Assembly: GCF_900459225.1 (NCBI RefSeq)
Contig: NZ_UHFH01000003.1
Coordinates: 650,501 to 714,500, forward strand
Direction: 5' to 3'
Origin: Streptococcus dysgalactiae subsp. dysgalactiae
GTDB lineage: Bacteria; Bacillota; Bacilli; Lactobacillales; Streptococcaceae
DNA length: 64,000 nt
Shown here: positions 18,053 to 26,684 of the stretch, one piece after another
How the letters are laid out: each line of letters begins with the position of its first letter
How positions within the stretch are numbered: position 1 is the stretch's first letter
Notes under the pieces: model-generated
The model's input: only the letters and a program-made list of their open reading frames with translations
Databases searched by the model: none
Told to the model about the DNA's origin: nothing
Program-made: the position numbers and the translations under genes

Positions 18053-18489
18053 TAAATGCCTCCTAACTCATCGTCTGTCGCACCGTCTTCTTGCTGAGAA
18101 AGAGTCTTCCAGTCAACAATGCCTTCTTTAGAACATGTTATAAGTCCTGATACTAAGTCGTCAAAAGAAGCTGCTGTTTGTCTTGCAAAACTAGCTTCAA
18201 TCAGCATAGCTAAGTTAAGACCAGAAAGAACATTACACGTCGTGTTTGGAAGAGATTCCATTAAGGTTGCAGCGACTTTAAAAGGGGTACCTCCTAGAAG
18301 GTCACAAAGAACTAAAGTTTCCTCTTCTGGGATTAAAGCACGAGATAATTGGTCCTGCACATCAGCGGTGGTCATCTCAGCAGTAAAATCAATAGCAGTT
18401 ACCTTTTCTTGTTGTCCTGCAATTAACTCTAGGGATGAGACAATCCCACTTGCAAAGTGTCCATGTCCCATAACAATAATAGCAATCAT
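18052..18489 (-). CDS. PTS mannose-family IIA component
   Basis: This 145-residue protein starts MIAIIVMGHGHFASG, with His9 the probable phosphorylation site, and carries LCDLLGGTPFKVA of the IIA-Man family. It is the first gene of the leftward operon, directly behind promoter and operators at 18505-18556. AAAAGGAG lies upstream of the ATG. Confidence 0.9.
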   Translation of the reverse strand: MIAIIVMGHGHFASGIVSSLELIAGQQEKVTAIDFTAEMTTADVQDQLSRALIPEEETLVLCDLLGGTPFKVAATLMESLPNTTCNVLSGLNLAMLIEASFARQTAASFDDLVSGLITCSKEGIVDWKTLSQQEDGATDDELGGI

Positions 18490-18504
18490 GATAAAACTCC
18501 TTTT

Positions 18505-18556
18505 AGTTTACCGGTTTACTTAAAAACATTGTAGCGCTTTCAAAATTCTTTGTCAA
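18505..18556 (-). promoter_or_regulatory. Leftward operon promoter with operator and cre site
   Basis: On the minus strand, TTGACA (18556-18551), a 17-base spacer and TACAAT (18533-18528) form a consensus promoter. TTGAAAGCGCTACAA (18543-18529) is a good CcpA cre site overlapping the -10. The operator-like AGTTTACCGGTTTACT (18505-18520) lies just downstream of the predicted +1, where a LacI-type repressor would block. Together this predicts carbon catabolite repression plus RegR repression. Confidence 0.8.
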
Positions 18557-18748
18557 TACTTTTTTTAAAAGATTTTTGAAAAAGAAAAAGTGAGCAGTTG
18601 TGCTAAAAAAGAATCAAAAATTGCCTCTTTTGCAACTATTTAATGTAGAAAAGCCTTAGTAGCTATTAAAAATAGGATAAGGCGAAATAATAGTGACAGT
18701 TTGGATAGAACATTTTTTTAAATTTTTGAACCGTTTTCATTAAAATGA

Positions 18749-18795
18749 TTGACAAAACTAGTTTACTTTGTTATAGTTTTGGTAAACAGGTTTAC
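18749..18795 (+). promoter_or_regulatory. Rightward operon promoter with RegR-type operator
   Basis: TTGACA (18749-18754), a 17-base spacer and TATAGT (18772-18777) form the promoter. The inverted repeat GTAAACAGGTTTAC (18782-18795) covers the predicted start of transcription. It shares the GTTTAC half-site with the leftward operator. Confidence 0.85.
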
Positions 18796-18823
18796 TTAAT
18801 ATAAAAACAAAAAGGAGAATCCT

Positions 18824-19618
18824 ATGGAAAATATGTTTTCGTTACAAGGTAAGATTGCCTTGATTACCGGAGCATCCTACGGTATTGGTTTTGAAATTGC
18901 CAAAGCCTATGCTCAAGCGGGTGCAACCATTGTGTTTAATGACGTCAAACAAGAGTTAGTTGATAGAGGGATGGCTGCCTATCGAGAATTAGGGATAGAA
19001 GCTCATGGCTATGTTTGTGACGTGACTGATGAAGCTGGTATCCAACAGATGGTTAGTCAAATTGAAGATGAAGTAGGTGTTATTGATATTCTGGTCAACA
19101 ATGCAGGTATTATTAGACGCACGCCGATGCTTGAAATGGCCGCAGAAGATTTTCGTCAAGTCATTGATATTGATTTAAATGCACCTTTTATTGTGTCAAA
19201 AGCAGTTTTGCCATCGATGATTGCAAAAGGACATGGTAAAATTATAAATATCTGTTCTATGATGAGTGAATTGGGCCGTGAAACTGTTAGTGCCTACGCG
19301 GCGGCTAAAGGTGGCTTGAAAATGTTAACCAAAAATATAGCCTCTGAGTTTGGAGAAGCCAACATTCAGTGTAATGGGATTGGTCCTGGCTACATTGCGA
19401 CACCACAAACAGCTCCGTTAAGAGAGCGACAAGCAGATGGTAGTCGTCATCCTTTTGATCAATTTATCATTGCTAAAACACCAGCAGCACGTTGGGGGAC
19501 AACAGAAGACTTAGCTGGTCCAGCTGTTTTTCTAGCTAGCGATGCCAGTAATTTTGTGAACGGCCATATCCTTTATGTCGACGGTGGCATTTTAGCTTAT
19601 ATTGGAAAACAACCTTAA
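18824..19618 (+). CDS. SDR dehydrogenase, DhuD/KduD-like (gluconate 5-dehydrogenase family)
   Basis: This 264-residue short-chain dehydrogenase has TGASYGIG for NAD(P) binding, NNAG and the catalytic YAAAK in SAYAAAKGG. In streptococcal glycosaminoglycan clusters this enzyme (DhuD) reduces 3-deoxy-D-glycero-2,5-hexodiulosonate to 2-keto-3-deoxygluconate. It is first in the rightward operon; AAAGGAG precedes the ATG. Confidence 0.9.
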   Translation: MENMFSLQGKIALITGASYGIGFEIAKAYAQAGATIVFNDVKQELVDRGMAAYRELGIEAHGYVCDVTDEAGIQQMVSQIEDEVGVIDILVNNAGIIRRTPMLEMAAEDFRQVIDIDLNAPFIVSKAVLPSMIAKGHGKIINICSMMSELGRETVSAYAAAKGGLKMLTKNIASEFGEANIQCNGIGPGYIATPQTAPLRERQADGSRHPFDQFIIAKTPAARWGTTEDLAGPAVFLASDASNFVNGHILYVDGGILAYIGKQP

Positions 19619-19642
19619 TCACACACTAGAAAGAGATTTTAT

Positions 19643-20284
19643 ATGAAAATTGCATTAATTAATGAAAATAGTCAAGCGGCTAAAAATGGTATTATTTACG
19701 ATGCCCTTACCTCAGTGACAGATAAACACGGCTACCAAGTCTTTAACTATGGCATGTATGGCACAGAAGGTGAAAGCCAGTTGACCTACGTTCAAAATGG
19801 ACTCTTAGCTTCTATTTTATTGACCACTAAGGCGGCCGATTTTGTGGTGACTGGTTGTGGAACAGGTGTTGGAGCTATGTTGGCCTTGAACAGTTTCCCA
19901 GGAGTTACCTGTGGTTTTGCGAGTGAGCCAACAGAAGCTTATCTCTTTTCTCAAATCAATGGTGGTAATGCCTTGTCTATTCCTTTTGCCAAAGGTTTTG
20001 GTTGGGGAGCAGAGTTGAATTTGACCTTAATATTTGAACGCCTCTTTGCAGAACCAATGGGCGGTGGTTACCCTAAAGAGCGAGCTATTCCTGAACAGCG
20101 GAATGCACGTATTTTAAGTGATTTGAAAAAAATTACTTACAGAGATTTGTTGGCGATTGTCAAAGATATCGACCAAGATTTCCTCAAAGAAACGATTTCT
20201 GGCGCTCATTTCCAAGAGTACTTCTTTGCCAATGCAGAGCCGTCAGAATTAGTCACTTATTTGAAATCAGTACTTGAACAGTAA
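19643..20284 (+). CDS. RpiB/LacA-family sugar isomerase, DhuI-like
   Basis: This 213-residue member of the RpiB/LacAB family has FVVTGCGTGVGAMLALNSFPGV, the family's Cys-containing active-site loop, and a C-terminal extension beyond the usual about 150 residues. In S. agalactiae the equivalent (DhuI) isomerises 4-deoxy-L-threo-5-hexosulose uronate, replacing KduI. Its position between DhuD and KDG kinase supports that role. Confidence 0.85.
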   Translation: MKIALINENSQAAKNGIIYDALTSVTDKHGYQVFNYGMYGTEGESQLTYVQNGLLASILLTTKAADFVVTGCGTGVGAMLALNSFPGVTCGFASEPTEAYLFSQINGGNALSIPFAKGFGWGAELNLTLIFERLFAEPMGGGYPKERAIPEQRNARILSDLKKITYRDLLAIVKDIDQDFLKETISGAHFQEYFFANAEPSELVTYLKSVLEQ

Positions 20285-20312
20285 TTCCATTTTGACGAGG
20301 AAAGGAGGTCAC

Positions 20313-21314
20313 ATGTCTAAGTTATTATTGGTTGGTGAACCGCTGATTCGCGTTAGCCCCAATCAGTTTCAGCCTTTGACCAATGCCTGCGACGCTCAGC
20401 TTTTTTTTGGCGGTTCAGAAGTCAATATTGCAAGAACTCTAGGCGGTTTTGGTTTAGAAGCAAGGCTATTTACGGCCCTACCAGATAATCCTGTTGGTCA
20501 CGCTTTTCATCAGTTTTTGAAGCAAAGCGGTGTAGATATGACCTTGACGGCTTGGCAAGGCAACCGTGTTGGGTTGTATTACCTTGAAAATGGCTTTGGC
20601 TGTCGGGCTAGTCAGGTTTATTATGACCGCTGTGGCTCTAGCTTTTCGGCCTTAGATAAGGACAGTCTTGATTTAGCTGCCATTTTTGAAGGCATTAGTC
20701 ACTTTCATTTTAGTGGGATCAGTTTGGCGTTGGGTAAAAAAACTCAGGATCTGATTGAGATACTAGCGAGAGAAGCTAAGAAGAGGGATATTTGTATTTC
20801 TTTTGACCTTAACTTTAGATCTAGTATGATTGCGGTAGCTGATGCTAAACGACTCTTTTCTCACTTTGCTCAATACGCGGATATTATTTTTGGCATGGAA
20901 CCTTTGCTGTTAGACAGTGACGATTTTGACATGTTTGATAGAAAAAAGGCAAATACTACGACGATTAGAGAACGTCTGGAAGGACTTTATCAGCGCTATC
21001 AGTTACAAGCTATTTATCATACGGAGCGTTCAAATGATGCCCAAGGCAGTAATCATTTCAAGGCTTATGCCTATGATGGGCAGTTTTACGAATCCTGTGA
21101 AGTGACGACCCCAGTCTTGCAACGGGTTGGAAGTGGAGATGCTTTTGTGGCAGGTTTGCTTTATCAGTTGTTAGAAGGTAACGAAAAGCAGCGCAACCTT
21201 GATTTTGCTGTAGCAACAGCTAGCCTAAAATGTACAGTAGCTGAAGATCAGCTCTATCACAGGGTCCAACAAGTAGAAGCAGTCTTAGCTAATCAACGAG
21301 ATGTCCAGAGGTGA
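20313..21314 (+). CDS. kdgK: 2-keto-3-deoxygluconate kinase
   Basis: This 333-residue PfkB-family sugar kinase has an N-terminal GGSEVNIARTLG substrate motif and a C-terminal VGSGDAFVAGLLYQ with the catalytic Asp. It phosphorylates KDG to KDPG. I start at the ATG at 20313, preceded by GGAAAGGAGG; an upstream in-frame ATG at 20274 lies inside the isomerase gene and lacks such a site. Confidence 0.92.
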   Translation: MSKLLLVGEPLIRVSPNQFQPLTNACDAQLFFGGSEVNIARTLGGFGLEARLFTALPDNPVGHAFHQFLKQSGVDMTLTAWQGNRVGLYYLENGFGCRASQVYYDRCGSSFSALDKDSLDLAAIFEGISHFHFSGISLALGKKTQDLIEILAREAKKRDICISFDLNFRSSMIAVADAKRLFSHFAQYADIIFGMEPLLLDSDDFDMFDRKKANTTTIRERLEGLYQRYQLQAIYHTERSNDAQGSNHFKAYAYDGQFYESCEVTTPVLQRVGSGDAFVAGLLYQLLEGNEKQRNLDFAVATASLKCTVAEDQLYHRVQQVEAVLANQRDVQR

Positions 21315-21318
21315 TGAT

Positions 21319-21957
21319 ATGGGAAAAATAGAAATCTTAACCAAACTTAAGGCTAATCGGCTTGTCCTAGTTGTACGAGGACAGTCTAGTGAGGAGGCTT
21401 TAGCTTGCAGTCTGGCCAGTATTGAAGGCGGCATTAAGACAATTGAAGTCACCTATACTAACCCCTTTGCTAGTGAGGTTATCGGTCAATTGGCTGAACG
21501 CTTCAAAGAAGATACTGAAGTTTTAATAGGTGCTGGAACAATTTTAGATGATATTACCGCTCGCCAAGCTATTTTAGCTGGTGCTCAATTTATTGTTGGG
21601 CCTCATTTTAATCAGGCAGTGGCAAGACTCTGTCATCGCTATGGTGTTCCTTATTTACCAGGCTGTATGACCGTTACAGAAGTGGTAACTGCTCTGGAAT
21701 CAGGTGTTGATATGGTGAAACTTTTCCCTGGTTCTACAGTCGGCATGTCCTTTATCCAGGCAATCAAATCTCCTTTGCCTCAGGTAGAGGTCATGGTGAC
21801 AGGTGGTGTCAACGAAGGTAACGTCACGGATTGGTTGGCTGCTGGGGCACAAGTGTTAGGAATTGGTGGTGATTTTAACCGCTTGGCCAGTCAAGGGCGA
21901 TTTGAGACCATCACCCAAAGAGCAGCAGCATATGTTAAATTAACAAAAGATTATTAA
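21319..21957 (+). CDS. kdgA: KDPG/KHG aldolase
   Basis: This 212-residue class I aldolase of the Eda family has Glu in KTIEVTYTN, IGAGTI and the Schiff-base Lys in GVDMVKLFPGS. It splits 2-keto-3-deoxy-6-phosphogluconate to pyruvate and glyceraldehyde-3-phosphate. AGAGGTGA precedes the chosen ATG at 21319; an ATG at 21301 would overlap kdgK and has no ribosome site. Confidence 0.93.
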   Translation: MGKIEILTKLKANRLVLVVRGQSSEEALACSLASIEGGIKTIEVTYTNPFASEVIGQLAERFKEDTEVLIGAGTILDDITARQAILAGAQFIVGPHFNQAVARLCHRYGVPYLPGCMTVTEVVTALESGVDMVKLFPGSTVGMSFIQAIKSPLPQVEVMVTGGVNEGNVTDWLAAGAQVLGIGGDFNRLASQGRFETITQRAAAYVKLTKDY

Positions 21958-21981
21958 CTTCAAAAATGAAGAAGGTGTCAA

Positions 21982-24900
21982 ATGAAACACAAAAAATACT
22001 ATCCCTACATTTGTTCTAGCATTCTATTAGCCTGCCTGCTATGGTCGCCAACGGTTTTAGCAGACGAAGATGCATCTGGGACAACTGCCTTACCAACGTC
22101 ACAGGACATAGAGCGACCGCAACAAATGACAAATCTTTCTCACCAAGTGACATCTCAAAATGATGGAGTAGTGACAACAACAGAAATAGAAGTAGACCCA
22201 GACCTCGAGAGTCAAATCACTTTAACCGGTGAAAATCTCTTGAAGAACCCTCAATTTGACCAAACTAGTCCAGCTTCAACGTCTTCATCAGACAAAGACA
22301 AGGGCTGGTCTAAAGAAGCAGCTGAGGGTTGGCAAGTTTATAAAGATAGTAAGCAAACAGTTGGTAGTCCTCAAATTGATGCCACTGAACATCAACTGAC
22401 CATGACCAATGAAGTAGGCAAGAAGTTAAGGGGATGTGTCCATCAGACGGTTGCCATTAATCCTGAAAAACAATACTTGGTTTCTTTTGATATTGAAACA
22501 AAGGATAAGACAGGGCAAACCTTTGTGCGTGTTATCGAAGAAATTAAAGAAAACAACACCTTAAAAGAGCAACGTCTGTGGCTCTCTCCAATGGCGACAG
22601 GAACCATGAAGAAACACCAAGAAAAGCTTTATGTCCCTAAATTAAAGGTTAACCAGATTAAGCTAGAGCTCTTTTACGAAACTGGTCAAGGTCAAGTGAT
22701 CTTTGATAATATTTCCTTAAGAGAAGCGGGTGACAAACCTAGTGGTGCTATCAAGGAGGTTACTCATTCATTGGAAGAGCGAATTGCTTTGCCTTTGTCT
22801 AAAAAGTATCTCCTTGCCCTACCTGACTATATCTATCAGGTAGCCGCTGGGGCAAACCAAATTGTGCGTATCGAAAATGGTACTGTAGAGCCTTTGCAAG
22901 AAGGGCACACGCTGTTAGAAGTCTTTACCAAAGAAGGTCAAAAAATAGCTGATCTGCCTCTTGAAGTAACAGGTAAAGATGACAGTGAAATGACCGCTTT
23001 GATTTCTCAATGGCGTCAAATGATTCTGGGGGCAGATTCCTATAACGCATCGAACCCTGCTATGCAGGCATTAAACCAAAAACTAGATGACAGTGTGACC
23101 AAAAACCTCAACAGTCTTGTCAATAATCAAAAGGAAGCCTACTTGTGGGAAGATTTAAAGGATTTTGGGAAGTCATCTCATATGACTGCGACTTACAGAC
23201 GTTTGGAAGAAATGGCAAAACAGGTCAATAGCCCAGCTTCGAAGTACTATCAAGATACAGCGTTAATCAGGTTAATCAAAGACAAATTGGCCTGGCTACA
23301 CCTTAACTACTATAATCCTCAGAAGGATATCGAAGGCAATGCTAACTGGTGGGACTACGAAATTGGGACCCCAAGAGCCATTGTTAATACGCTGACGTTA
23401 CTTTATCCTTATTTTACCCAAGACGAAATTAAAGCGCAGACCAAGAGCATTTCTCATTTTGTTCCGAATCCAAAACAGTTTCGTTCAACCTTGGTCAATC
23501 CTTTTAAGGCCATTGGCGGGAATCTTGTGGACATGGGACGTGTGAAAATCATTGAGGCCTTGCTGACGCATGATGAGGCAAAATTGAAAGAAAGTATTGA
23601 AGCTCTAGATACACTCTTTGAGTTTCAAAAGGATGGTTCAAAAGGAGAAGGTTTCTATCAAGACGGCTCTTACATTGATCATACCAATGTGGCTTATACC
23701 GGAGCTTATGGAAATGTCCTTATAGATGGCTTGTCACAATTAATCCCGCTGATTCAGGCATCACCGATGACCTTAAATGCACAAAAATTAGAGGTTATAG
23801 AGCACTGGATTGAAAAATCCTTCTTCCCATTGCTGATTCATGGCGAATTAATGGACATGAGTCGTGGTCGCTCTATTAGTCGTGAAAATGCTTCGTCAAG
23901 GATGGCAGCGTTAGAAGCTTTACGTGGTATTCTAAGGTTATCGCAAGTCTTGCCTGAGGCAAACAAGAATAGGATTCAAGGTCAATTAAAGTCAATCTTG
24001 GCCTTCCATGATAAAGAAACGATGTTGAGTAGCTTATCTAGCTACTATGACATCAATTTGTTTGAACAGGTTCTTGCTAATAAGGCTATTAAGCCCATGC
24101 CGATGTCAACCAACCTCTCTGTGTTTCAGAATATGGATAAATTAGCTTATTACAATGCTGACAAAGATTTTGGCTTTGCCTTATCCATGCATTCTAATAG
24201 GACCCTTAATTTTGAAGCCATGAATAATGAAAATACACGTGGTTGGTACACAGGTGATGGCATGTTCTACCTTTATAATCATGATTTGACCCATTATTCG
24301 GACAAGTATTGGCCAACTGTTAATCCGCTAAAAATGCCAGGCACAACAGAGGCCGAAGGCAACCGAGAAGATGTTACAGATGACTATTTGAAAAAACTAA
24401 CCACTGATTATAAGGAAAAAGCTAAGGAAAAAGCTGGCATGTCCACCCTCCCAAATTCATTTGTGGGGGCTATCAAAGGGGATGACAAAACAGCCTTGGC
24501 TGCTATGGATTTCCAGAATTGGGATCGGACGGTCAGTGCCAAGAAAGCTTGGGGGATTTTCGATGACCGTATCGTCTTCTTAGGAGCTGGCATCCAGAGC
24601 ACCAAAAATCAGGCGGTTAGCACAACGATTGATCAGCGAAAGGATAATCCAGAAAATCCTTATCGTCTATTGGTCAATGGCCAGGAAGTCAGTCTGACAA
24701 ATGACACCCTTGAAAGAGATCATGTCACAAGTGTCTTGTTATTGTCTCAAGATGGCAAGAATAATATTGGCTATCTCTTTGATAAACCGACAACCTTAGT
24801 GTTCTCACGCCAAGAACAGTCAGGACGCTGGTCTAATATTAACAGAGGGTCAACAAATAAAGAGTTAGTCACACAAACTTTTATAACCATTAGCCAAAGG

Positions 24901-25185
24901 CATCAGCAAACAAATGATACGTACGCTTACACCTTATTGCCAAATGTCAGTCAAGAAGACTTTGATAAAGTTCGAACAGAAGCATCTATCGAGGTTGTGC
25001 GTAACGATAGTGACCTTCAAATTCTTCATGATCACAAACAAGACCTCTGGGCAGTTGTCAACTACCATGATGGACCTCAAAGAATTAATGATCAATTAAC
25101 ACTTGAAAAAGCTGGTTTGTACCTTTACCAGAAAGTTGGAAACGTCTTTAAATTGCTTTCTAAGGACTTAATGTCTAGTGATTAA
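21982..25185 (+). CDS. hylA: Secreted hyaluronate lyase (PL8)
   Basis: This 1067-residue lyase is near full length for the family. A signal peptide (residues 1-27, ending VLA before DED) leads to an N-terminal carbohydrate-binding region (about 75-250), a linker, the alpha/alpha toroid (about 330-690) and C-terminal beta-sheets. The catalytic set is in place: Asn514 in GGNLVDMG, His567 and Tyr576 in SYIDHTNVAYTGAYG, and Arg residues in SRGRSISREN. The aromatic patch NWWDYEIGTPR is present. There is no LPXTG anchor, so it is released. It cuts hyaluronan to unsaturated disaccharides, the substrate of this regulon. AAGAAGGTG precedes the ATG. Confidence 0.93.
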   Translation: MKHKKYYPYICSSILLACLLWSPTVLADEDASGTTALPTSQDIERPQQMTNLSHQVTSQNDGVVTTTEIEVDPDLESQITLTGENLLKNPQFDQTSPASTSSSDKDKGWSKEAAEGWQVYKDSKQTVGSPQIDATEHQLTMTNEVGKKLRGCVHQTVAINPEKQYLVSFDIETKDKTGQTFVRVIEEIKENNTLKEQRLWLSPMATGTMKKHQEKLYVPKLKVNQIKLELFYETGQGQVIFDNISLREAGDKPSGAIKEVTHSLEERIALPLSKKYLLALPDYIYQVAAGANQIVRIENGTVEPLQEGHTLLEVFTKEGQKIADLPLEVTGKDDSEMTALISQWRQMILGADSYNASNPAMQALNQKLDDSVTKNLNSLVNNQKEAYLWEDLKDFGKSSHMTATYRRLEEMAKQVNSPASKYYQDTALIRLIKDKLAWLHLNYYNPQKDIEGNANWWDYEIGTPRAIVNTLTLLYPYFTQDEIKAQTKSISHFVPNPKQFRSTLVNPFKAIGGNLVDMGRVKIIEALLTHDEAKLKESIEALDTLFEFQKDGSKGEGFYQDGSYIDHTNVAYTGAYGNVLIDGLSQLIPLIQASPMTLNAQKLEVIEHWIEKSFFPLLIHGELMDMSRGRSISRENASSRMAALEALRGILRLSQVLPEANKNRIQGQLKSILAFHDKETMLSSLSSYYDINLFEQVLANKAIKPMPMSTNLSVFQNMDKLAYYNADKDFGFALSMHSNRTLNFEAMNNENTRGWYTGDGMFYLYNHDLTHYSDKYWPTVNPLKMPGTTEAEGNREDVTDDYLKKLTTDYKEKAKEKAGMSTLPNSFVGAIKGDDKTALAAMDFQNWDRTVSAKKAWGIFDDRIVFLGAGIQSTKNQAVSTTIDQRKDNPENPYRLLVNGQEVSLTNDTLERDHVTSVLLLSQDGKNNIGYLFDKPTTLVFSRQEQSGRWSNINRGSTNKELVTQTFITISQRHQQTNDTYAYTLLPNVSQEDFDKVRTEASIEVVRNDSDLQILHDHKQDLWAVVNYHDGPQRINDQLTLEKAGLYLYQKVGNVFKLLSKDLMSSD

Positions 25186-25189
25186 AAAG

Positions 25190-25222
25190 AAAAACCCAGG
25201 TCATATCGACTTGGGTTTAGTT
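25190..25222. terminator. Terminator between hylA and the facing small membrane protein gene
   Basis: AAACCCAGGTC (25192-25202) pairs with GACTTGGGTTT (25208-25218), flanked by A and T tracts, so it may serve both converging transcripts. It overlaps the last codons of the minus-strand gene. Confidence 0.8.
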
Positions 25223-25582
25223 GTGTTCCCAGCGAAATCGAGGAACGAAATAACTACTAGCCAGGCTAACAAAGCCCGCCATAGTTAGGTAAAAAAGTAA
25301 AGGATTATCAAAATTGAGTAAGACGTGACTTCCTAAAATAAGAAAGACACCAGACCAGAATAAGAGAAGGTTTAAAGGATTATCCTTGAGAAGTAGCTTA
25401 TCTTTGTCACTGACTGTTATAGCAGTTTGCCTGCTATGTTTGATGTTAAGTTGAGTTTGACCATCTGGAAGATCAATGTCAAGGCTGTCGCCATTATAGA
25501 GAACGGCTTTATGCTTGTCTCCAATGAAGATGGTTACAGGGGCACCTATTCTGACAAATTGGGTTTGTCGTTTAATATTCAT
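25217..25582 (-). CDS. Small protein with two predicted membrane helices, unknown function
   Basis: I do not recognise this 121-residue protein. About 75 beta-rich, polar residues (RIGAPVTIFIGDKHKAVLYN, then DGQTQLNIKHSRQTAITVSD) are followed by two hydrophobic helices starting at LLLFWSGVFLIL and LLFYLTMAGF, with a basic tail. There is no signal peptide, so the polar part should face the cytoplasm. GAAAGGAT lies before the ATG. Its layout resembles the 11109-11525 protein at the other border of the uronate locus. Confidence 0.65.
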   Translation of the reverse strand: MNIKRQTQFVRIGAPVTIFIGDKHKAVLYNGDSLDIDLPDGQTQLNIKHSRQTAITVSDKDKLLLKDNPLNLLLFWSGVFLILGSHVLLNFDNPLLFYLTMAGFVSLASSYFVPRFRWEHN

Positions 25583-25634
25583 ATGTCTATCCTTTCATCT
25601 CGTTACTGTCAAAAATAGTCATGGCATCTCTCAA

Positions 25635-26466
25635 TTAGGCTGCCAACTGCTGCTCGCGGTAGTCTTTAAAAACCTTCAATTCTTTAGTAGCATAATAGGC
25701 TTTGCTAGGGACCCATCTTCCTTTAATAGTCAAAAGAGTTGCTTGTCTGATAAACGCACGAGTGAGTTGCCATTCTTTGGCATATCCTAGTGTCCTTGAG
25801 TGATAGGTGACTCCATCGATAGTCTGAGGAGAAAAACGTTTGTGATGATGTCCAAAGACCACTTCTTTCACGCTATAGCGTCGAAAAATGTCATGGAAGG
25901 TAGGGCGCTCCCTAAGAAAGCGTTGAAGGCTTTGACCTTTGGATGTTTGAGGGTGAAAATGCTATGGGGACAAAGTGCATGGCTACAATCACTGTTTGAT
26001 CAGAAAGCGCAATCAATGCCTTTTCTAATGCTTGACAAATCTGGTTTGTGAGTTCAGAATCTATCAAGGGCCGTTTTAGTCGCCGATCAAACCAGAAATG
26101 ATTCGTGAAGTCAATATGATCAGCGTCAGCTTTTTCAGCAGAAAAACCATAGTCATACCAACCGTGAAAAGCAAGAAGACTGAGTTTAGGAGCAATAAGG
26201 TAAGTCTTGAAGTCGTGCGCCTCAATGTCAGCTTCGGTCAAATCTAGCATATCGTGGTTGCCCAGCTTAAAGGTAACGGTGATGTCTTGAGCCAAGACAG
26301 AAAGAAAGGGCTCAGTGTCCTTGTAAAAATGGTTGGTCATATTCCCTGCTAAATGCAGATGATCAATCTTTTCGTGCTTGAGCACTTCGATAAGTGTCTC
26401 ACGCTCAAAAGGTCCAAAGTGATTGAGGTCTAGGTAAAGGTCGCTCATTATCGCAAGTCGTGTCAT
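25635..26466 (-). pseudogene. Calcineurin-like metallophosphoesterase, frameshifted and with altered metal motifs
   Basis: The first part (26466 to about 25966) reads TRLAIMSDLYLDLNHFGPFE and FKLGNHDMLDL. The frame then changes at GGGG 25966-25969 (minus-strand CCCC) and again near 25914-25921, restoring HPKVKAFNAFL and then RPTFHDIFRRYSVKEVVFGHHHKR to a stop at 25635. Active family members have SDLHLD and AGDMTN; here they read SDLYLD and AGNMTN, so a metal His and a metal Asp are already lost. That supports true decay rather than only sequencing error. Confidence 0.85.
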
Positions 26467-26620
26467 ACTGGTATTCTAACAAAAGCTTAGTTGAAAAGCG
26501 ACTAGAAGGAGCGAATAACACTAATAAAGCAGAAAAATAATAGAAAATAATGGAAATTTAGGAAGAAGAAAAGAATAATTTTCTGTAAATTAAGGAAATG
26601 TTATCATTTACGATAAATGG

Positions 26621-26649
26621 TTGACTTATTTTGCAACCGCTTGCATAAT
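26621..26649 (+). promoter_or_regulatory. pulA promoter with cre site in the spacer
   Basis: TTGACT (26621-26626), 17 bases and CATAAT (26644-26649) form the promoter. TGCAACCGCTTGCA (26632-26645), read on the other strand as TGCAAGCGGTTGCA, fits the CcpA cre consensus and sits between the two hexamers. Glucose repression of the pullulanase gene is predicted. Confidence 0.75.
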
Positions 26650-26684
26650 AAAGGCTGTAAGAATAAAAACAGAGGAGAAACTCA

